A stretch of 64,000 nt of DNA from Shouchella sp047238345 (GTDB lineage: Bacteria > Bacillota > Bacilli > Bacillales > Bacillaceae_D): positions 248,001-312,000 of the forward strand of contig NZ_JBDFMQ010000001.1 in assembly GCF_047238345.1 (NCBI RefSeq), written 5' to 3'. Positions 41,631 to 51,002 of this stretch are shown here, in pieces. The notes below the pieces were generated by a model, which was not told the origin of the DNA, did not search any database, and worked only from the letters and a program-made list of their open reading frames with translations. The translations under genes were made by a program, and so were the position numbers. Numbering within the stretch: the stretch's first letter is position 1; every line of letters begins with the position of its first letter.

Positions 41631-43601
41631 ATGACTGGACGTAAGCTTCATAAGAGTAAATCTTTGCTTTCCTTTTTGCTTGGTAGTTTGGCTCTATGCC
41701 TATTATCAATCATCCACCTTACGCAGGGCCAAGCAGATGTCACAATGGTTGATTTGTTTTCAAGCTGGGATCAAAGAACCGAAGCCATTATGGGCGTCCG
41801 CCTGCCGCGGGTCATCATTGGGATTTTGGCAGGAGGCTGTTTGGCAATGGCTGGGCTCGTCCTACAAACAATGACAAGAAACCCGCTCGCTTCAGCAGGA
41901 ACGTTAGGGATTAATGCAGGTGCATATTTGTTTGTTGTGATCGGTGCGCTGTTTTTTCCGGGAATGAACACGTCTTTTCTTTTTTCTTTTTTAGGCGCTT
42001 GTTTTGCCGCCTTTCTCGTGTTTATGCTTGCAGGAAAAACGATGTCACCAGTCCGGGTTGTATTGACCGGTATGATTATTACTCTATTATTTGGTGCGTT
42101 AACGAGTAGTCTTCAACTCATGTATGAACAAGAATCCAATGGCTTATTTTTATGGGGCGCGGGTACACTTATGCAAAATGATTGGTCAGGCGTCACTTTT
42201 ATCTGGCCATTTGCTCTCATATTAGGGGGACTGGCGCTTTTTACAGGGAAATCGTTCGATCTTGTCCACCTCGGAGATGAAGCTGCAAAAGGATTAGGTT
42301 TACCTTTAGGGTTGGTGAAAACGTGGGGATGGGCATTAGGTATTCTTCTTGCTGCTGCTACAGTCAGTGTCGTGGGACCGATTGGTTTTATCGGGTTAAT
42401 GGCACCGCACCTTGTTCGGTTGATGGGCGTTCGTGGTCATCGTCTTCAGTTCATCCATTCCTTTTTGTGGGGAGCGGTCATTCTAATTGCAGCTGATGTG
42501 CTCTCGAGAATGATTTCTCCTAACAGTGAACTGCCAGTTGGAGCGATGACGGCTTTTATTGGTAGTCCTTGGTTAATGTATTTGGCATATAAAGCAGCAA
42601 AGAAGATGAGAAGCGATAAGCAAAGATTAAATAGCGCAAAAAAAGCAGGTCATCCTATCTTGGTGACGGCCGTTCTTCTATGTCTTTCAGCCATTGTCGG
42701 CTTTATCTCCATTTCTTTTGGAGGTGGCCAGTTTACAAGCATGCAAGAGATGTTTTCAGGTAAAATGTTTGATCATGTAACGGTCCAGTTTCGTTGGCCA
42801 AGGGTGCTCGTATCATTTTTGGTTGGAGCGTTGTTGGCGTTATGTGGTGCTTTGCTCCAAAATGTGTTAAAGAACCCGTTAGGAGATCCATCCATTATCG
42901 GAATTACGTCTGGAGGTGGAGCGGGAGCCCTTTTAATCTTGGTAGTATTCCCATCTCTTCCCTTTTTCTTTCTACCATTAGGCGCTTTAACAGGTTCGGT
43001 TATCGCTGTGTTAATCGTGATAGTTGCAACGCGACGATCAGGATTTGAACCGATTTCTTTAGCGTTGATGGGGGTAGCAGTTTCTGCGATGGCGTCTGGT
43101 GTTATTCAAATCCTAACGGTGAAGGCAAGCTTAAGTGTTTCTCCAGCGCTCGTTTGGTTGGCAGGTACTACCTATAGTTCAACGTGGAATCATGTCTATT
43201 GGTTGCTGTTGATGCTTTTTATACTTGTTCCGCTCACGTTCCTAATTTGCAAGCACTTAAATGTACTCGCTTTTTCAAATGAGGTGTCAATTTCTCTAGG
43301 ATTAAAGGTAAAGAACTATCGACTTTTGTCCATTGCAATTGCCGTTCTAATTGGAGCGATCTGCGTATCAATTGTAGGGGCAATTGGATTTATCGGTCTT
43401 CTCGCTCCCCACGCAGCGCGAGCTTTAGTAGGCTCAGCGTTTCAAAGAGTCATTCCAGTTGCGATGATGATTGGCGGAACGCTTTTAATTCTTGCGGATT
43501 TTCTAAGTCGGTTTATGATGTATCCGACGGAAATACCTTCTGGTTTACTCATTGCATTAGTCGGTGCACCTTACATTTTATATGTCATGAGAAAGCTTTA
43601 G
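41631..43601 (+). CDS. Fused iron-siderophore permease (tandem FecCD, FhuB-like)
   Basis: A 656-residue protein made of two FecCD/BtuC permeases in one chain. First half: VRLPRVIIGILAGGCLAMAG, VVGPIGFIGLMAPHLVRL; second half from about residue 340: FRWPRVLVSFLVGALLALCG, IVGAIGFIGLLAPHAAR, AGTTYSSTWNHVYW. About 18-20 helices. Starts 2 bases after the binding protein. Bacillus usually has two separate permease genes, so the fusion is worth noting. No ATPase gene follows; a shared FhuC/YusV-like ATPase must come from elsewhere. Confidence 0.93.
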   Translation: MTGRKLHKSKSLLSFLLGSLALCLLSIIHLTQGQADVTMVDLFSSWDQRTEAIMGVRLPRVIIGILAGGCLAMAGLVLQTMTRNPLASAGTLGINAGAYLFVVIGALFFPGMNTSFLFSFLGACFAAFLVFMLAGKTMSPVRVVLTGMIITLLFGALTSSLQLMYEQESNGLFLWGAGTLMQNDWSGVTFIWPFALILGGLALFTGKSFDLVHLGDEAAKGLGLPLGLVKTWGWALGILLAAATVSVVGPIGFIGLMAPHLVRLMGVRGHRLQFIHSFLWGAVILIAADVLSRMISPNSELPVGAMTAFIGSPWLMYLAYKAAKKMRSDKQRLNSAKKAGHPILVTAVLLCLSAIVGFISISFGGGQFTSMQEMFSGKMFDHVTVQFRWPRVLVSFLVGALLALCGALLQNVLKNPLGDPSIIGITSGGGAGALLILVVFPSLPFFFLPLGALTGSVIAVLIVIVATRRSGFEPISLALMGVAVSAMASGVIQILTVKASLSVSPALVWLAGTTYSSTWNHVYWLLLMLFILVPLTFLICKHLNVLAFSNEVSISLGLKVKNYRLLSIAIAVLIGAICVSIVGAIGFIGLLAPHAARALVGSAFQRVIPVAMMIGGTLLILADFLSRFMMYPTEIPSGLLIALVGAPYILYVMRKL

Positions 43602-44109
43602 TCTTACCCATTCAATGTTTTCTACAGGTCACGCTTAGGTGTGGCCTTTTCATGTGAATTCACTTAAAATCACACGCGACATCAATAGATTCATGAAGAT
43701 TTGTTTTTTTCTGTGAACCACGTACCAGTGCGTTTTGTTGCAGCTGGCCAAAATGAGCATTACCACGTGCCTATTCTACTATCTCCGTGGGGGTATTAAA
43801 TCTATCGAGGTAGTTCATAAGATAAGAATGAGTCAATAATAATTTGAAGACGATTGAGCGTATTTAGGGAAATGGCTAAGTCCGTGCCCGTGACAACGAA
43901 GACACCGTGAGGGCAAGTGATAACGTAGCGCAAACGGATGTCGCGCTTGTGCCTGTGATGAAATCGTTCGCCATTCTAAAATGAAGAACCGCTTTTCAAG
44001 ATAATAGTCATTCGAATGCAAAAAAGATACGTGCATCTCCTTTAAGAAACGAGACAGCTCTCACCCTTTGCATTAAAATAGAAGAAACGAATGAAAGGGT
44101 GTTCATAAA
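43602..44109. other. Intergenic region with gene debris
   Basis: A weak hairpin lies just after the permease (AGGTCAC / GTGTGGCCT, 43627-43652). The rest has only the frameshifted minus-strand remnant described separately. Confidence 0.4.
43802..44036 (-). pseudogene. Frameshifted small gene of unknown family
   Basis: From 44036 the frame reads MHVSFLHSNDYYLEKRFFIL; near 43978 reading shifts to FHHRHKRDIRLRYVITCPHG, then VFVVTGTDLAISLNTLNRL and stops at 43802. Each half alone looks coding and together they make an ~78-residue protein. AAAGGAG touches the ATG, so the true start may be a downstream TTG. Could also be a remnant of a larger gene. Confidence 0.4.
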
Positions 44110-44934
44110 ATGCGCTATTTATCTTTAACGTCATGGAGTTTAAATCGGTTATTAGGACCTCTTTATTGGAATGAGTGGGACGACAAGAATCAAACAATAA
44201 CAACTGTTTTTGAAGAACAACCACAAATACATACCTTAATAGAAATGCCACAATTGTTAGCCAATCATGGTTTTCATGCAATGGAGATTATCCATCCTCA
44301 CTTTCCTTCTACAGATGTAGACTACCTTCATGAATTACGGACAGCTTTTGAAAATGCGAATATCCGCCTTCATTCTATTTTAATCGATTATGGGGACATT
44401 AGTACGAGCAATCGTGCGAGGCAAACAGCCGATTACGCTTTTTTAAAAGAGTGGGTGACTATCGCTGCAACAGTTGGCGCAAAGTATGTTCGAATTATAG
44501 GAGGAGAAGCAAGGTCGGATGATCAAGAAGGTCTAGAACTGGCGACGGCGCAACTCGCTTCTTTAGTAAATGATGCCAAGCAAAAAGGAGTAGGGATTTT
44601 AACCGAAAACTTTAAATCGTTAACAGAAACGGCGGAGAACTGCGTATATTTAAAAAAACATACTGGCATTGACGGACTCATTACAGACTTTGGAAACTTT
44701 ACAGGTGCGACAAAAGTACAGTCGATTCAACAAACCATTCCTCATAGTAAATCTATCCACGTTAAAGCACTAGAGAATGAGGATGGGACGATTAATCAAG
44801 CTGAACTCAAGGGGAATCTTGATGTAGCGAAGGAAATGAACTACGAGGGTCCTATAACCATTGTGTACGATGGCCCAGACGATATGTGGGCTGGTATTAA
44901 TAGGGTAAAAGAAATTGTAAAAGCGTATATCTAG
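44110..44934 (+). CDS. Sugar phosphate isomerase/epimerase (AP-endonuclease 2 TIM barrel)
   Basis: A 274-residue TIM barrel: HGFHAMEIIHPHFPSTDVDY, AATVGAKYVRIIGGEARSDD, KGVGILTENFKSLTETAENC, GLITDFGNFTGATKV, SIHVKALENEDGTI. These place it in the xylose-isomerase-like group (IolE/YcjR/hydroxypyruvate isomerase relatives). AAAGGGTG precedes the ATG. Single gene with its own terminator; substrate unknown. Confidence 0.82.
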   Translation: MRYLSLTSWSLNRLLGPLYWNEWDDKNQTITTVFEEQPQIHTLIEMPQLLANHGFHAMEIIHPHFPSTDVDYLHELRTAFENANIRLHSILIDYGDISTSNRARQTADYAFLKEWVTIAATVGAKYVRIIGGEARSDDQEGLELATAQLASLVNDAKQKGVGILTENFKSLTETAENCVYLKKHTGIDGLITDFGNFTGATKVQSIQQTIPHSKSIHVKALENEDGTINQAELKGNLDVAKEMNYEGPITIVYDGPDDMWAGINRVKEIVKAYI

Positions 44935-44940
44935 GTATGG

Positions 44941-44975
44941 AGACCTTTGCTATAAGAAGCAGAGGTCTTTTTTTC
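44941..44975 (+). terminator. Terminator
   Basis: AGACCTTTGCT (44941-44951) / AGCAGAGGTCT (44958-44968), one G-U pair, then seven T. Confidence 0.88.
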
Positions 44976-45106
44976 GATGAATGAAGCGTATGTACGATAG
45001 TGATTCATACATTGTTATGCTAAAATGGTACATTATTAAAGAAAGGATGAGAAAATTTATTTTCTGACTATTTTAATTACATAATAAATGCAAAGGTGGT
45101 CTTGGA

Positions 45107-45820
45107 ATGGAAGAAACGCCCTCTTTTTATTCACTTAGTGAAACAGCTGTTACTGTGAATCTAGGTAGCGTGGTGAGTCCAACTGTACAAGCTCGTGTTC
45201 AGCAGTTGCTTATGGATCTTGATAACGATCCCTTTCAAGGGTATCAAGAATCTGTTCCAAGTTATATTGGACTAACGGTTTTCTATGAACCTATGAAAAT
45301 TTTTGGGGAAGAGCGGGATGCTGCAAGTGAAGTCATCTCCATTTTAAAAAGACGCGTCAAACAAATAAAGGATCAGATGAACGCTTCTAACGGAAAACAT
45401 GTCACGATCCCGGTTTGTTACGACCGTGACTATGGGCTCGACTTAGACGATGTAGCGAAAAGGAATGGATTAACCCGAGACGAAGTCATCCACATTCACA
45501 CATCGGGTGATTATCTTGTTTATATGATAGGGTTTGCGCCTGGTTTTCCGTTTTTAGGTGGAATGGATGAACGAATTGCAACCCCGAGGCATGCGCAGCC
45601 GAGAACAGAAATTTCAGCGGGGTCAGTTGGGATTGCAGGAGGGCAAACAGGGGTTTACCCTTTTACCACACCTGGTGGCTGGCAGCTTATCGGGCAAACG
45701 CCGCTCACTCTTTTTTCCGCAAATCGAGAGGTTCCGAGCTTATTACAAGCTGGAGACCGTGTGACATTCAAGGAGATATCAAAAGAGGAATTTTTGCAAA
45801 TGAAAGTAGGCAAACAATGA
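45107..45820 (+). CDS. pxpB: 5-oxoprolinase subunit PxpB (KipI)
   Basis: A 237-residue protein. Signature YMIGFAPGFPFLGGMDERIA and PRTEISAGSVGIAGGQTGVYP are diagnostic for the KipI/PxpB cyclophilin-like family. With PxpA and PxpC it forms the ATP-dependent 5-oxoprolinase that opens pyroglutamate to glutamate. AAAGGTGG precedes the ATG. Its end overlaps pxpC by four bases (ATGA). Confidence 0.95.
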   Translation: MEETPSFYSLSETAVTVNLGSVVSPTVQARVQQLLMDLDNDPFQGYQESVPSYIGLTVFYEPMKIFGEERDAASEVISILKRRVKQIKDQMNASNGKHVTIPVCYDRDYGLDLDDVAKRNGLTRDEVIHIHTSGDYLVYMIGFAPGFPFLGGMDERIATPRHAQPRTEISAGSVGIAGGQTGVYPFTTPGGWQLIGQTPLTLFSANREVPSLLQAGDRVTFKEISKEEFLQMKVGKQ

Positions 45821-46827
45821 GTTTATATATCGAAGAAGGTGGGCTATTCACAACCGTCCAAGATTTAGGTAGAAAAGGTTACCTCCACCAAGGTGTGGTC
45901 GAGAGTGGTGCAATGGATCGTGCGGCGGCCCGAAATGCCAATCTTGCAGTTGCGAATGAAGAGGATGCCGCAGTCCTTGAAATGACGCTTATTGGTCCTA
46001 GTATCACATTTCAAACAACAATGCTCATTTGTATGGTAGGTGATGGAATGACTCCGTATCTTGACGGCATACCTTGCTCAACTAGCTACCCTTATATGGT
46101 GCCTGCTGGAACCGTGCTCACATTTAAGGCGAAAAAAGCAGGGATGCGTACGTATTTGGCCATTGCTGGCGGTATTGATGTCCCAGTTGTCATGAACAGT
46201 AGGAGCACCTATATGCGAGCCGAAATTGGTGGGTATGAAGGGAGGAATTTGCGTAAAGGGGATTGTCTTGCAATTGGACAACCTCATCCATTCGTTCAAC
46301 CAATGATTGATAACATGAAGTACGAAAAAAAAGGTTGGAGAGCAAATTGGCATATTCAATCTCCTGTTACGGAAGCAATGGAAGCGAACAGGCATGTCAT
46401 CCGAGCTTTAACAGGTACGCATTTTGACCGTCTGAATGAAGAAAGTCAGCAGCAGTTATTTGAATCGTCCTTTACTGTGAAAAATCAATCAGATCGTATG
46501 GGCTATCGTCTACAGACAGAGTCATCCATTGCATTTAAGGAATCATTCAGCCTCTTATCGGAAGCTGTTGCCCTTGGTACCGTTCAAGTGCCCCCAGATG
46601 GGCAGCCGATCATTTTAATGGCAGATCGCCAAACGACAGGAGGGTATCCTCGTGCACTTCAAGTTGCTTCTGTTGAGATAAGCAAGCTTGCCCAACTTCG
46701 TCCTGGTCAATCGTTTACGTTTTCGCTCATTACGCTAGCGGAGGCAGAGAGCCTATATAGAGAGTATGAAAAAGCGATACAGATACGAAAAAGAGGCTTG
46801 TTATTAAAATGGGAGCAAGCTAATTAA
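45817..46827 (+). CDS. pxpC: 5-oxoprolinase subunit PxpC (KipA, biotin-dependent carboxyltransferase-like)
   Basis: A 336-residue KipA/DUR1-like protein: GLFTTVQDLGRKGYLHQGVVE at the N-terminus, MRTYLAIAGGIDVPVVMNS, SDRMGYRLQ, ADRQTTGGYPRALQVASVE near the end. Overlaps pxpB, so translation is coupled. Part of the 5-oxoprolinase complex. Upstream of the YcsI gene by 16 bases. Confidence 0.95.
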   Translation: MSLYIEEGGLFTTVQDLGRKGYLHQGVVESGAMDRAAARNANLAVANEEDAAVLEMTLIGPSITFQTTMLICMVGDGMTPYLDGIPCSTSYPYMVPAGTVLTFKAKKAGMRTYLAIAGGIDVPVVMNSRSTYMRAEIGGYEGRNLRKGDCLAIGQPHPFVQPMIDNMKYEKKGWRANWHIQSPVTEAMEANRHVIRALTGTHFDRLNEESQQQLFESSFTVKNQSDRMGYRLQTESSIAFKESFSLLSEAVALGTVQVPPDGQPIILMADRQTTGGYPRALQVASVEISKLAQLRPGQSFTFSLITLAEAESLYREYEKAIQIRKRGLLLKWEQAN

Positions 46828-46843
46828 AGGAGGAATGCGGAAC

Positions 46844-47620
46844 ATGATTGAACGCAATAATCTGATGAATCAAATTCGAAAGGGCATATATACAAGCCCT
46901 ACGTCAGGGTTGGTACATGGTTATGCACAAGCAAACCTTGTTGTGTTACCTAAAAAAGATGCGTATGATTTTCTCTTATTCTGTCAGCGGAACAAGCAAG
47001 CTTGCCCACTTTTAGATGTAACGGACGTAGGGTCTCCGGTGCCACAAATGATTGGAGCAAATGCTGACATCCGAACGGATCTTCCGCGCTACCGTGTCTA
47101 CCGCTATGGGGTGTTAACCGAAGAGCGGACCGATATAACAAGTCTGTGGGAGGAAGATATGGTTGGGTTCATGATTGGCTGCAGCTTTACGTTTGAAGAT
47201 GCATTAATAGCGAACGAAATCCCGATTCGTCATCAAGAAGAGAACGTAAATGTACCGATGTATCAAACATCGATCCCGTGCGAAGGTGCAGGAATTTTCC
47301 ATGGGAATGTTGTTGTGAGTATGCGACCGGTACCAGAAGAGCAGGCGGTTCGAGCCTCGCTTGTAACGGCTCGATTCCCGTCCGTTCATGGTGCGCCTAT
47401 CCACATAGGAAATCCTGCTGCCATTGGTATTACAAACATACATAAGCCTGATTTTGGCGATCAAGTGACCATAAAAGACGGGGAAGTTCCAGTATTTTGG
47501 GCGTGTGGCGTAACCCCTCAAGCTGTAGCGATGGCCAGTAAACCAGCGTTAATGATTACCCATGCACCTGGTCACATGTTTATCACCGAGATTAAAAATG
47601 AACAACTAGGAGTCTTATAG
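46844..47620 (+). CDS. ycsI: YcsI-family putative hydro-lyase (DUF1445, D-glutamate cyclase type)
   Basis: A 258-residue protein: GYAQANLVVLPKKDAYDFLL, VGFMIGCSFTFEDALIANEI, SIPCEGAGIFHGNVVVSMRP, FWACGVTPQAVAM and ITHAPGHMFIT are the DUF1445 core. Mammalian relatives act as D-glutamate cyclase, making 5-oxo-D-proline, which fits an operon for 5-oxoproline use. ATG at 46844 with GGAGG 10 nt upstream; the ATG at 46835 is too close to that site. It directly precedes ycsG. Confidence 0.9.
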   Translation: MIERNNLMNQIRKGIYTSPTSGLVHGYAQANLVVLPKKDAYDFLLFCQRNKQACPLLDVTDVGSPVPQMIGANADIRTDLPRYRVYRYGVLTEERTDITSLWEEDMVGFMIGCSFTFEDALIANEIPIRHQEENVNVPMYQTSIPCEGAGIFHGNVVVSMRPVPEEQAVRASLVTARFPSVHGAPIHIGNPAAIGITNIHKPDFGDQVTIKDGEVPVFWACGVTPQAVAMASKPALMITHAPGHMFITEIKNEQLGVL

Positions 47621-48835
47621 ATGAACCAACCGATTAGCGATAAGGATCGTAGAAAATTTTTAACTGGAGCGATATTTTTAATGGCAACGTCTGCCATTGG
47701 GCCTGCTTTTTTAACACAAACGGCTCGATTTACGGAGCAATTTCTCGCAAGTTTTGCGTTTGCAATCTTAGTCTCACTTATCATTGATATTGGTGTGCAG
47801 ATGAACATATGGCGAGTCATTTCTGTCTCTGGAAAACGTGGACAAGAAATTGCAAATGCACTTCTTCCAGGTCTAGGTTACGTGATAGCGGCGCTTATTT
47901 TATTTGGTGGTTTCGCCTTTAATATCGCCAATATTGGAGGAGCGGCTCTTGGTCTTAATGTCTTGTTTGACCTGCCCTTAGCAGTCGGAGGAACGATTAC
48001 AGCCTTTCTGACAATTGGTTTATTTCTATTTAAACGATTTGGTCCGGTAATGGATCGAGTTATGCAAGTGTGCGGTGTCATTATGCTACTCATGGTAGGG
48101 TATGTGATGTTTAACACGAACCCTCCTGTTCAAGAAGCGGCTTACAGTGCATTTGTGCCTGAAAGCTATATGATGCTCTTGTTGCCAATTGTCACGATCG
48201 TTGGAGGAACGGTCGGCGGGTATATTTCTTTTGCTGGCGGACATCGGCTTGTAGACGCAGGAATAACAGGTAAAGAGAATGTTAAATTTGTTGGAAGAGC
48301 GGCGAATTTAGGGATATTGACAACGGGCTTCATGCGCGTATTCTTGTTTTTAGCCGTACTTGGCGTCGTGACTGCGGGGTACAGTCTGGACGAAAATAAT
48401 CCAGCTGCAACCGTGTTTTTAGTTGGTTTAGGAGATGTCGGCTATTATCTTTTCGGTATCGTGTTATTTGCTGCAGCGATTAGTTCGGTCATAGGCTGTG
48501 CATACACGAGTGTCTCGTTTTTACGGTCGTTCCACCCAATTTTTGAGAAGCAAAATAATTTGTTTATTGCAGGATTCATTATTATATCCGCTGTTATCTT
48601 TATAACAATTGGACAACCTGTACAGCTACTTATATTGGCAGGTGCTTTAAATGGGTTGATTTTGCCGATTGTGTTAACCACCATTTTAATTGCTTCTAGA
48701 AAAAAATCAATCGTTGGCGATTACCACCATCCAACTTGGTTACTTGTGTTTGGAGTTTTAACGGTTCTTGTTACGATTGGTGCAGGGTATGTTGCGCTTG
48801 AAGGTATTGTGAATTTATGGAATGGAAATGGATGA
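47621..48835 (+). CDS. ycsG: NRAMP-family transporter YcsG
   Basis: A 404-residue membrane protein with 11 helices. NRAMP features appear weakly (ATSAIGPAFLTQTARFTEQF near the DPGN position, SFAGGHRLVDAGITG), and metal-binding DPGN is replaced by GPAFL, so metal transport is doubtful. In the pxp operon it probably carries an organic substrate or counter-ion. Starts right at the ycsI end; followed by pxpA. Confidence 0.85.
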   Translation: MNQPISDKDRRKFLTGAIFLMATSAIGPAFLTQTARFTEQFLASFAFAILVSLIIDIGVQMNIWRVISVSGKRGQEIANALLPGLGYVIAALILFGGFAFNIANIGGAALGLNVLFDLPLAVGGTITAFLTIGLFLFKRFGPVMDRVMQVCGVIMLLMVGYVMFNTNPPVQEAAYSAFVPESYMMLLLPIVTIVGGTVGGYISFAGGHRLVDAGITGKENVKFVGRAANLGILTTGFMRVFLFLAVLGVVTAGYSLDENNPAATVFLVGLGDVGYYLFGIVLFAAAISSVIGCAYTSVSFLRSFHPIFEKQNNLFIAGFIIISAVIFITIGQPVQLLILAGALNGLILPIVLTTILIASRKKSIVGDYHHPTWLLVFGVLTVLVTIGAGYVALEGIVNLWNGNG

Positions 48836-48854
48836 TGTTAGGGGAGAGAAGAAA

Positions 48855-49619
48855 ATGAACAAAACAGTTGATTTAAATAGTGATATGGGCGAGAGTTTTG
48901 GCGCCTACACAATAGGAAATGACACCGAATTAATGGCCTACATTTCTTCTGCGAACGTGGCTTGTGGCTTTCATGCAGGCGATCCTAAAACAATGCGCGC
49001 CACGGTTCAACGTGCATTAGCGTCTAATGTGGCAATTGGTGCCCATCCTGGCTTGCAGGATTTAATTGGGTTTGGTAGACGCCCAATGGAGATCACTCCT
49101 GATGAAGGGTATGATCTCGTTCTCTATCAAATTGGCGCCCTATTAGGTATGACACAAGCAGAAGGTGGAAAGCTCCATCATGTGAAGCCTCACGGCGCTT
49201 TGTATAATATGGCCGCAAAAAATAAAGAGCTTGCGCTTGCAGTAGCAAAAGCTGTCTACAAACTAGATGCATCCCTTGTGTTGTATGGCCTTGCTGGCAG
49301 TGCTCTCATTGATGCAGGCAGAGAAGTTGGTTTGCAGACAGCAAGTGAAGTGTTTGCCGATCGGACATACCAATCAGATGGAAATTTAACGTCGCGGCGT
49401 TCACCAAACGCCCTGATTGTTGATGCGGATCAAGCGAGTAAACAAGTATTGCGTATGATACAGGAAGGCAAAGTCATGACCCAACAAGGCAAAGAGATTG
49501 ATATTGAAGCAGACACGATTTGTATTCATGGTGATGGCGCCCATGCGCTTGCATTTGCTAAAGAGATCCACGCAAAAATTCAAGAAAATGGTATAACGAT
49601 CAAACGAATAAAGCAGTAA
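48855..49619 (+). CDS. pxpA: 5-oxoprolinase subunit PxpA (LamB/YcsF)
   Basis: A 254-residue LamB/YcsF protein: VDLNSDMGESFGAYTIGND, SANVACGFHAGDPKTM, GAHPGLQDLIGFGRRPM, VKPHGALYNMAA, EVFADRTYQSDGNLTSR, ICIHGDGAHAL. ATG at 48855 after GGGGAGAG; the upstream frame lacks a site. It supplies the ATP-dependent chemistry of 5-oxoprolinase. Last gene of the five-gene operon. Confidence 0.95.
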   Translation: MNKTVDLNSDMGESFGAYTIGNDTELMAYISSANVACGFHAGDPKTMRATVQRALASNVAIGAHPGLQDLIGFGRRPMEITPDEGYDLVLYQIGALLGMTQAEGGKLHHVKPHGALYNMAAKNKELALAVAKAVYKLDASLVLYGLAGSALIDAGREVGLQTASEVFADRTYQSDGNLTSRRSPNALIVDADQASKQVLRMIQEGKVMTQQGKEIDIEADTICIHGDGAHALAFAKEIHAKIQENGITIKRIKQ

Positions 49620-49630
49620 TCTATTATGAG

Positions 49631-49662
49631 AAACCATCAGGCTTACAAGCTGATGGTTTTTT
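49631..49662 (+). terminator. Terminator of the pxp operon
   Basis: AAACCATCAG (49631-49640) / CTGATGGTTT (49650-49659) with T run, convergent with the MFS gene. Confidence 0.88.
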
Positions 49663-50878
49663 AACCTGTATCCTTAACAATTGTCGTATTGGATTGGGCA
49701 ACAACAGGTGGTTTTTTAACTAATAAAGCAAGTGCAACAATGATAAGAATGAGGCAAAGCCAGTTTATGTCTCGAAATCCAAAAAAATCAGCTCCAGCCC
49801 CACCAGCTACATTTCCTCCTAGCCGACCAAGTATTGATGCATTTGCGTAAATGGTTGCGGCAACGCCAGCTGAATATGGAATGATATCAGAAAAATAACT
49901 TAGCCCGTTCCCCATCACAATTGCGACAAGAATGGCTTGAAACAATTGAGCGCTAATAATGTGCCAAGGCTCAGTCGCAAGTGCTAATAGGACAAAATAG
50001 AGGGCGCCAATGAGACATCCCCATTTTAGGAGTGTATGATTAGAAATTTTCACGCTTAACGCACCAAACAAGAGCATAAGCGGGATCTCCAATCCAGCGC
50101 CAAGTGCAACCATAAAGCCAACATCTGCATGTGTGCCATTTAACTCGTTTAGCATGAAGAGTGGGGTGTTAATCGTGTTAATGGCATTTAATGAAATTAA
50201 CAAGATAAAGGCAAGGAAAGGAAGGATAAGCACTCTTGTCTCTGGAGAAGAAAGAAGCCGAACTTTCTTTACGGGTCGATGTGTTTGCTCGATTTTCTTT
50301 TTTGGTAAAAAAATGTAGACGATAGCGGCTATGACAATGAAAAGAATCGACGTTCCTAAAAAAAGCCCGGTATAGTCGTAAGCAGCGAGTAAGAGTGTGC
50401 CGATTAACGGGCCAATTAAGAAACCTAATGAAAATAACGAGCGTAACGTTGATTTGGCAAATGTTTTATTTTCTACCTTACTTGCATTTGCAGACTCTTG
50501 AGAGTAAGCAAAAAGCTGCGGCATGGCAGTAGCACCTATACCGGTGAAAAAACTAACGGCCAGTAATAACCCTATAAACGATTCGAAAAAAAGATACGAT
50601 GCGTAGCCGCATGCGGAAGATAAAACGGCGGCAAGAATGACCCACTTACGATCCATGCCGCTATCAGAGTAATTGGCTATGACCGTATTTGCCGCAACGC
50701 CAGCCAAAGATGTAATGGCAATAAAAAAGCCAAACATCGTCGGTGTCATGCCTAGTTCGCTCGTTCCATAGATTGATAAATAAGGCATGGTAATCGAGAC
50801 GCTTGTGCCAATAAGGAGCATACAAATGACAAAAAGTCCATAATGGCGAATATGAAAGAGTTCTTTAACACGTTTCAT
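49661..50878 (-). CDS. MFS transporter (sugar-efflux SetA-like)
   Basis: A 405-residue 12-helix MFS protein. MLLIGTSVSITMPYLSIYGT, MTPTMFGFFIAITSLAGVA, the loop ANYSDSGMDRKWVILAA (MFS motif A variant), SLFSLGFLIGPLIGTLLLA. This fits the Set sugar-efflux group. A GGAGGT-type site precedes the ATG. It is divergent from an AraC regulator 60 bases away, a probable regulator of it. Confidence 0.85.
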   Translation of the reverse strand: MKRVKELFHIRHYGLFVICMLLIGTSVSITMPYLSIYGTSELGMTPTMFGFFIAITSLAGVAANTVIANYSDSGMDRKWVILAAVLSSACGYASYLFFESFIGLLLAVSFFTGIGATAMPQLFAYSQESANASKVENKTFAKSTLRSLFSLGFLIGPLIGTLLLAAYDYTGLFLGTSILFIVIAAIVYIFLPKKKIEQTHRPVKKVRLLSSPETRVLILPFLAFILLISLNAINTINTPLFMLNELNGTHADVGFMVALGAGLEIPLMLLFGALSVKISNHTLLKWGCLIGALYFVLLALATEPWHIISAQLFQAILVAIVMGNGLSYFSDIIPYSAGVAATIYANASILGRLGGNVAGGAGADFFGFRDINWLCLILIIVALALLVKKPPVVAQSNTTIVKDTG

Positions 50879-51002
50879 TACGAAGTTACCTCCTTCTTAT
50901 TGGCGTTTCTTCTTCTATTATTGCAGAGGGGAAGAACGTATGTTATCGTTTTCATATCAATTTCTTGCCTATTCTTCTCAAGTACAGGAAGGTGGAATGT
51001 TT

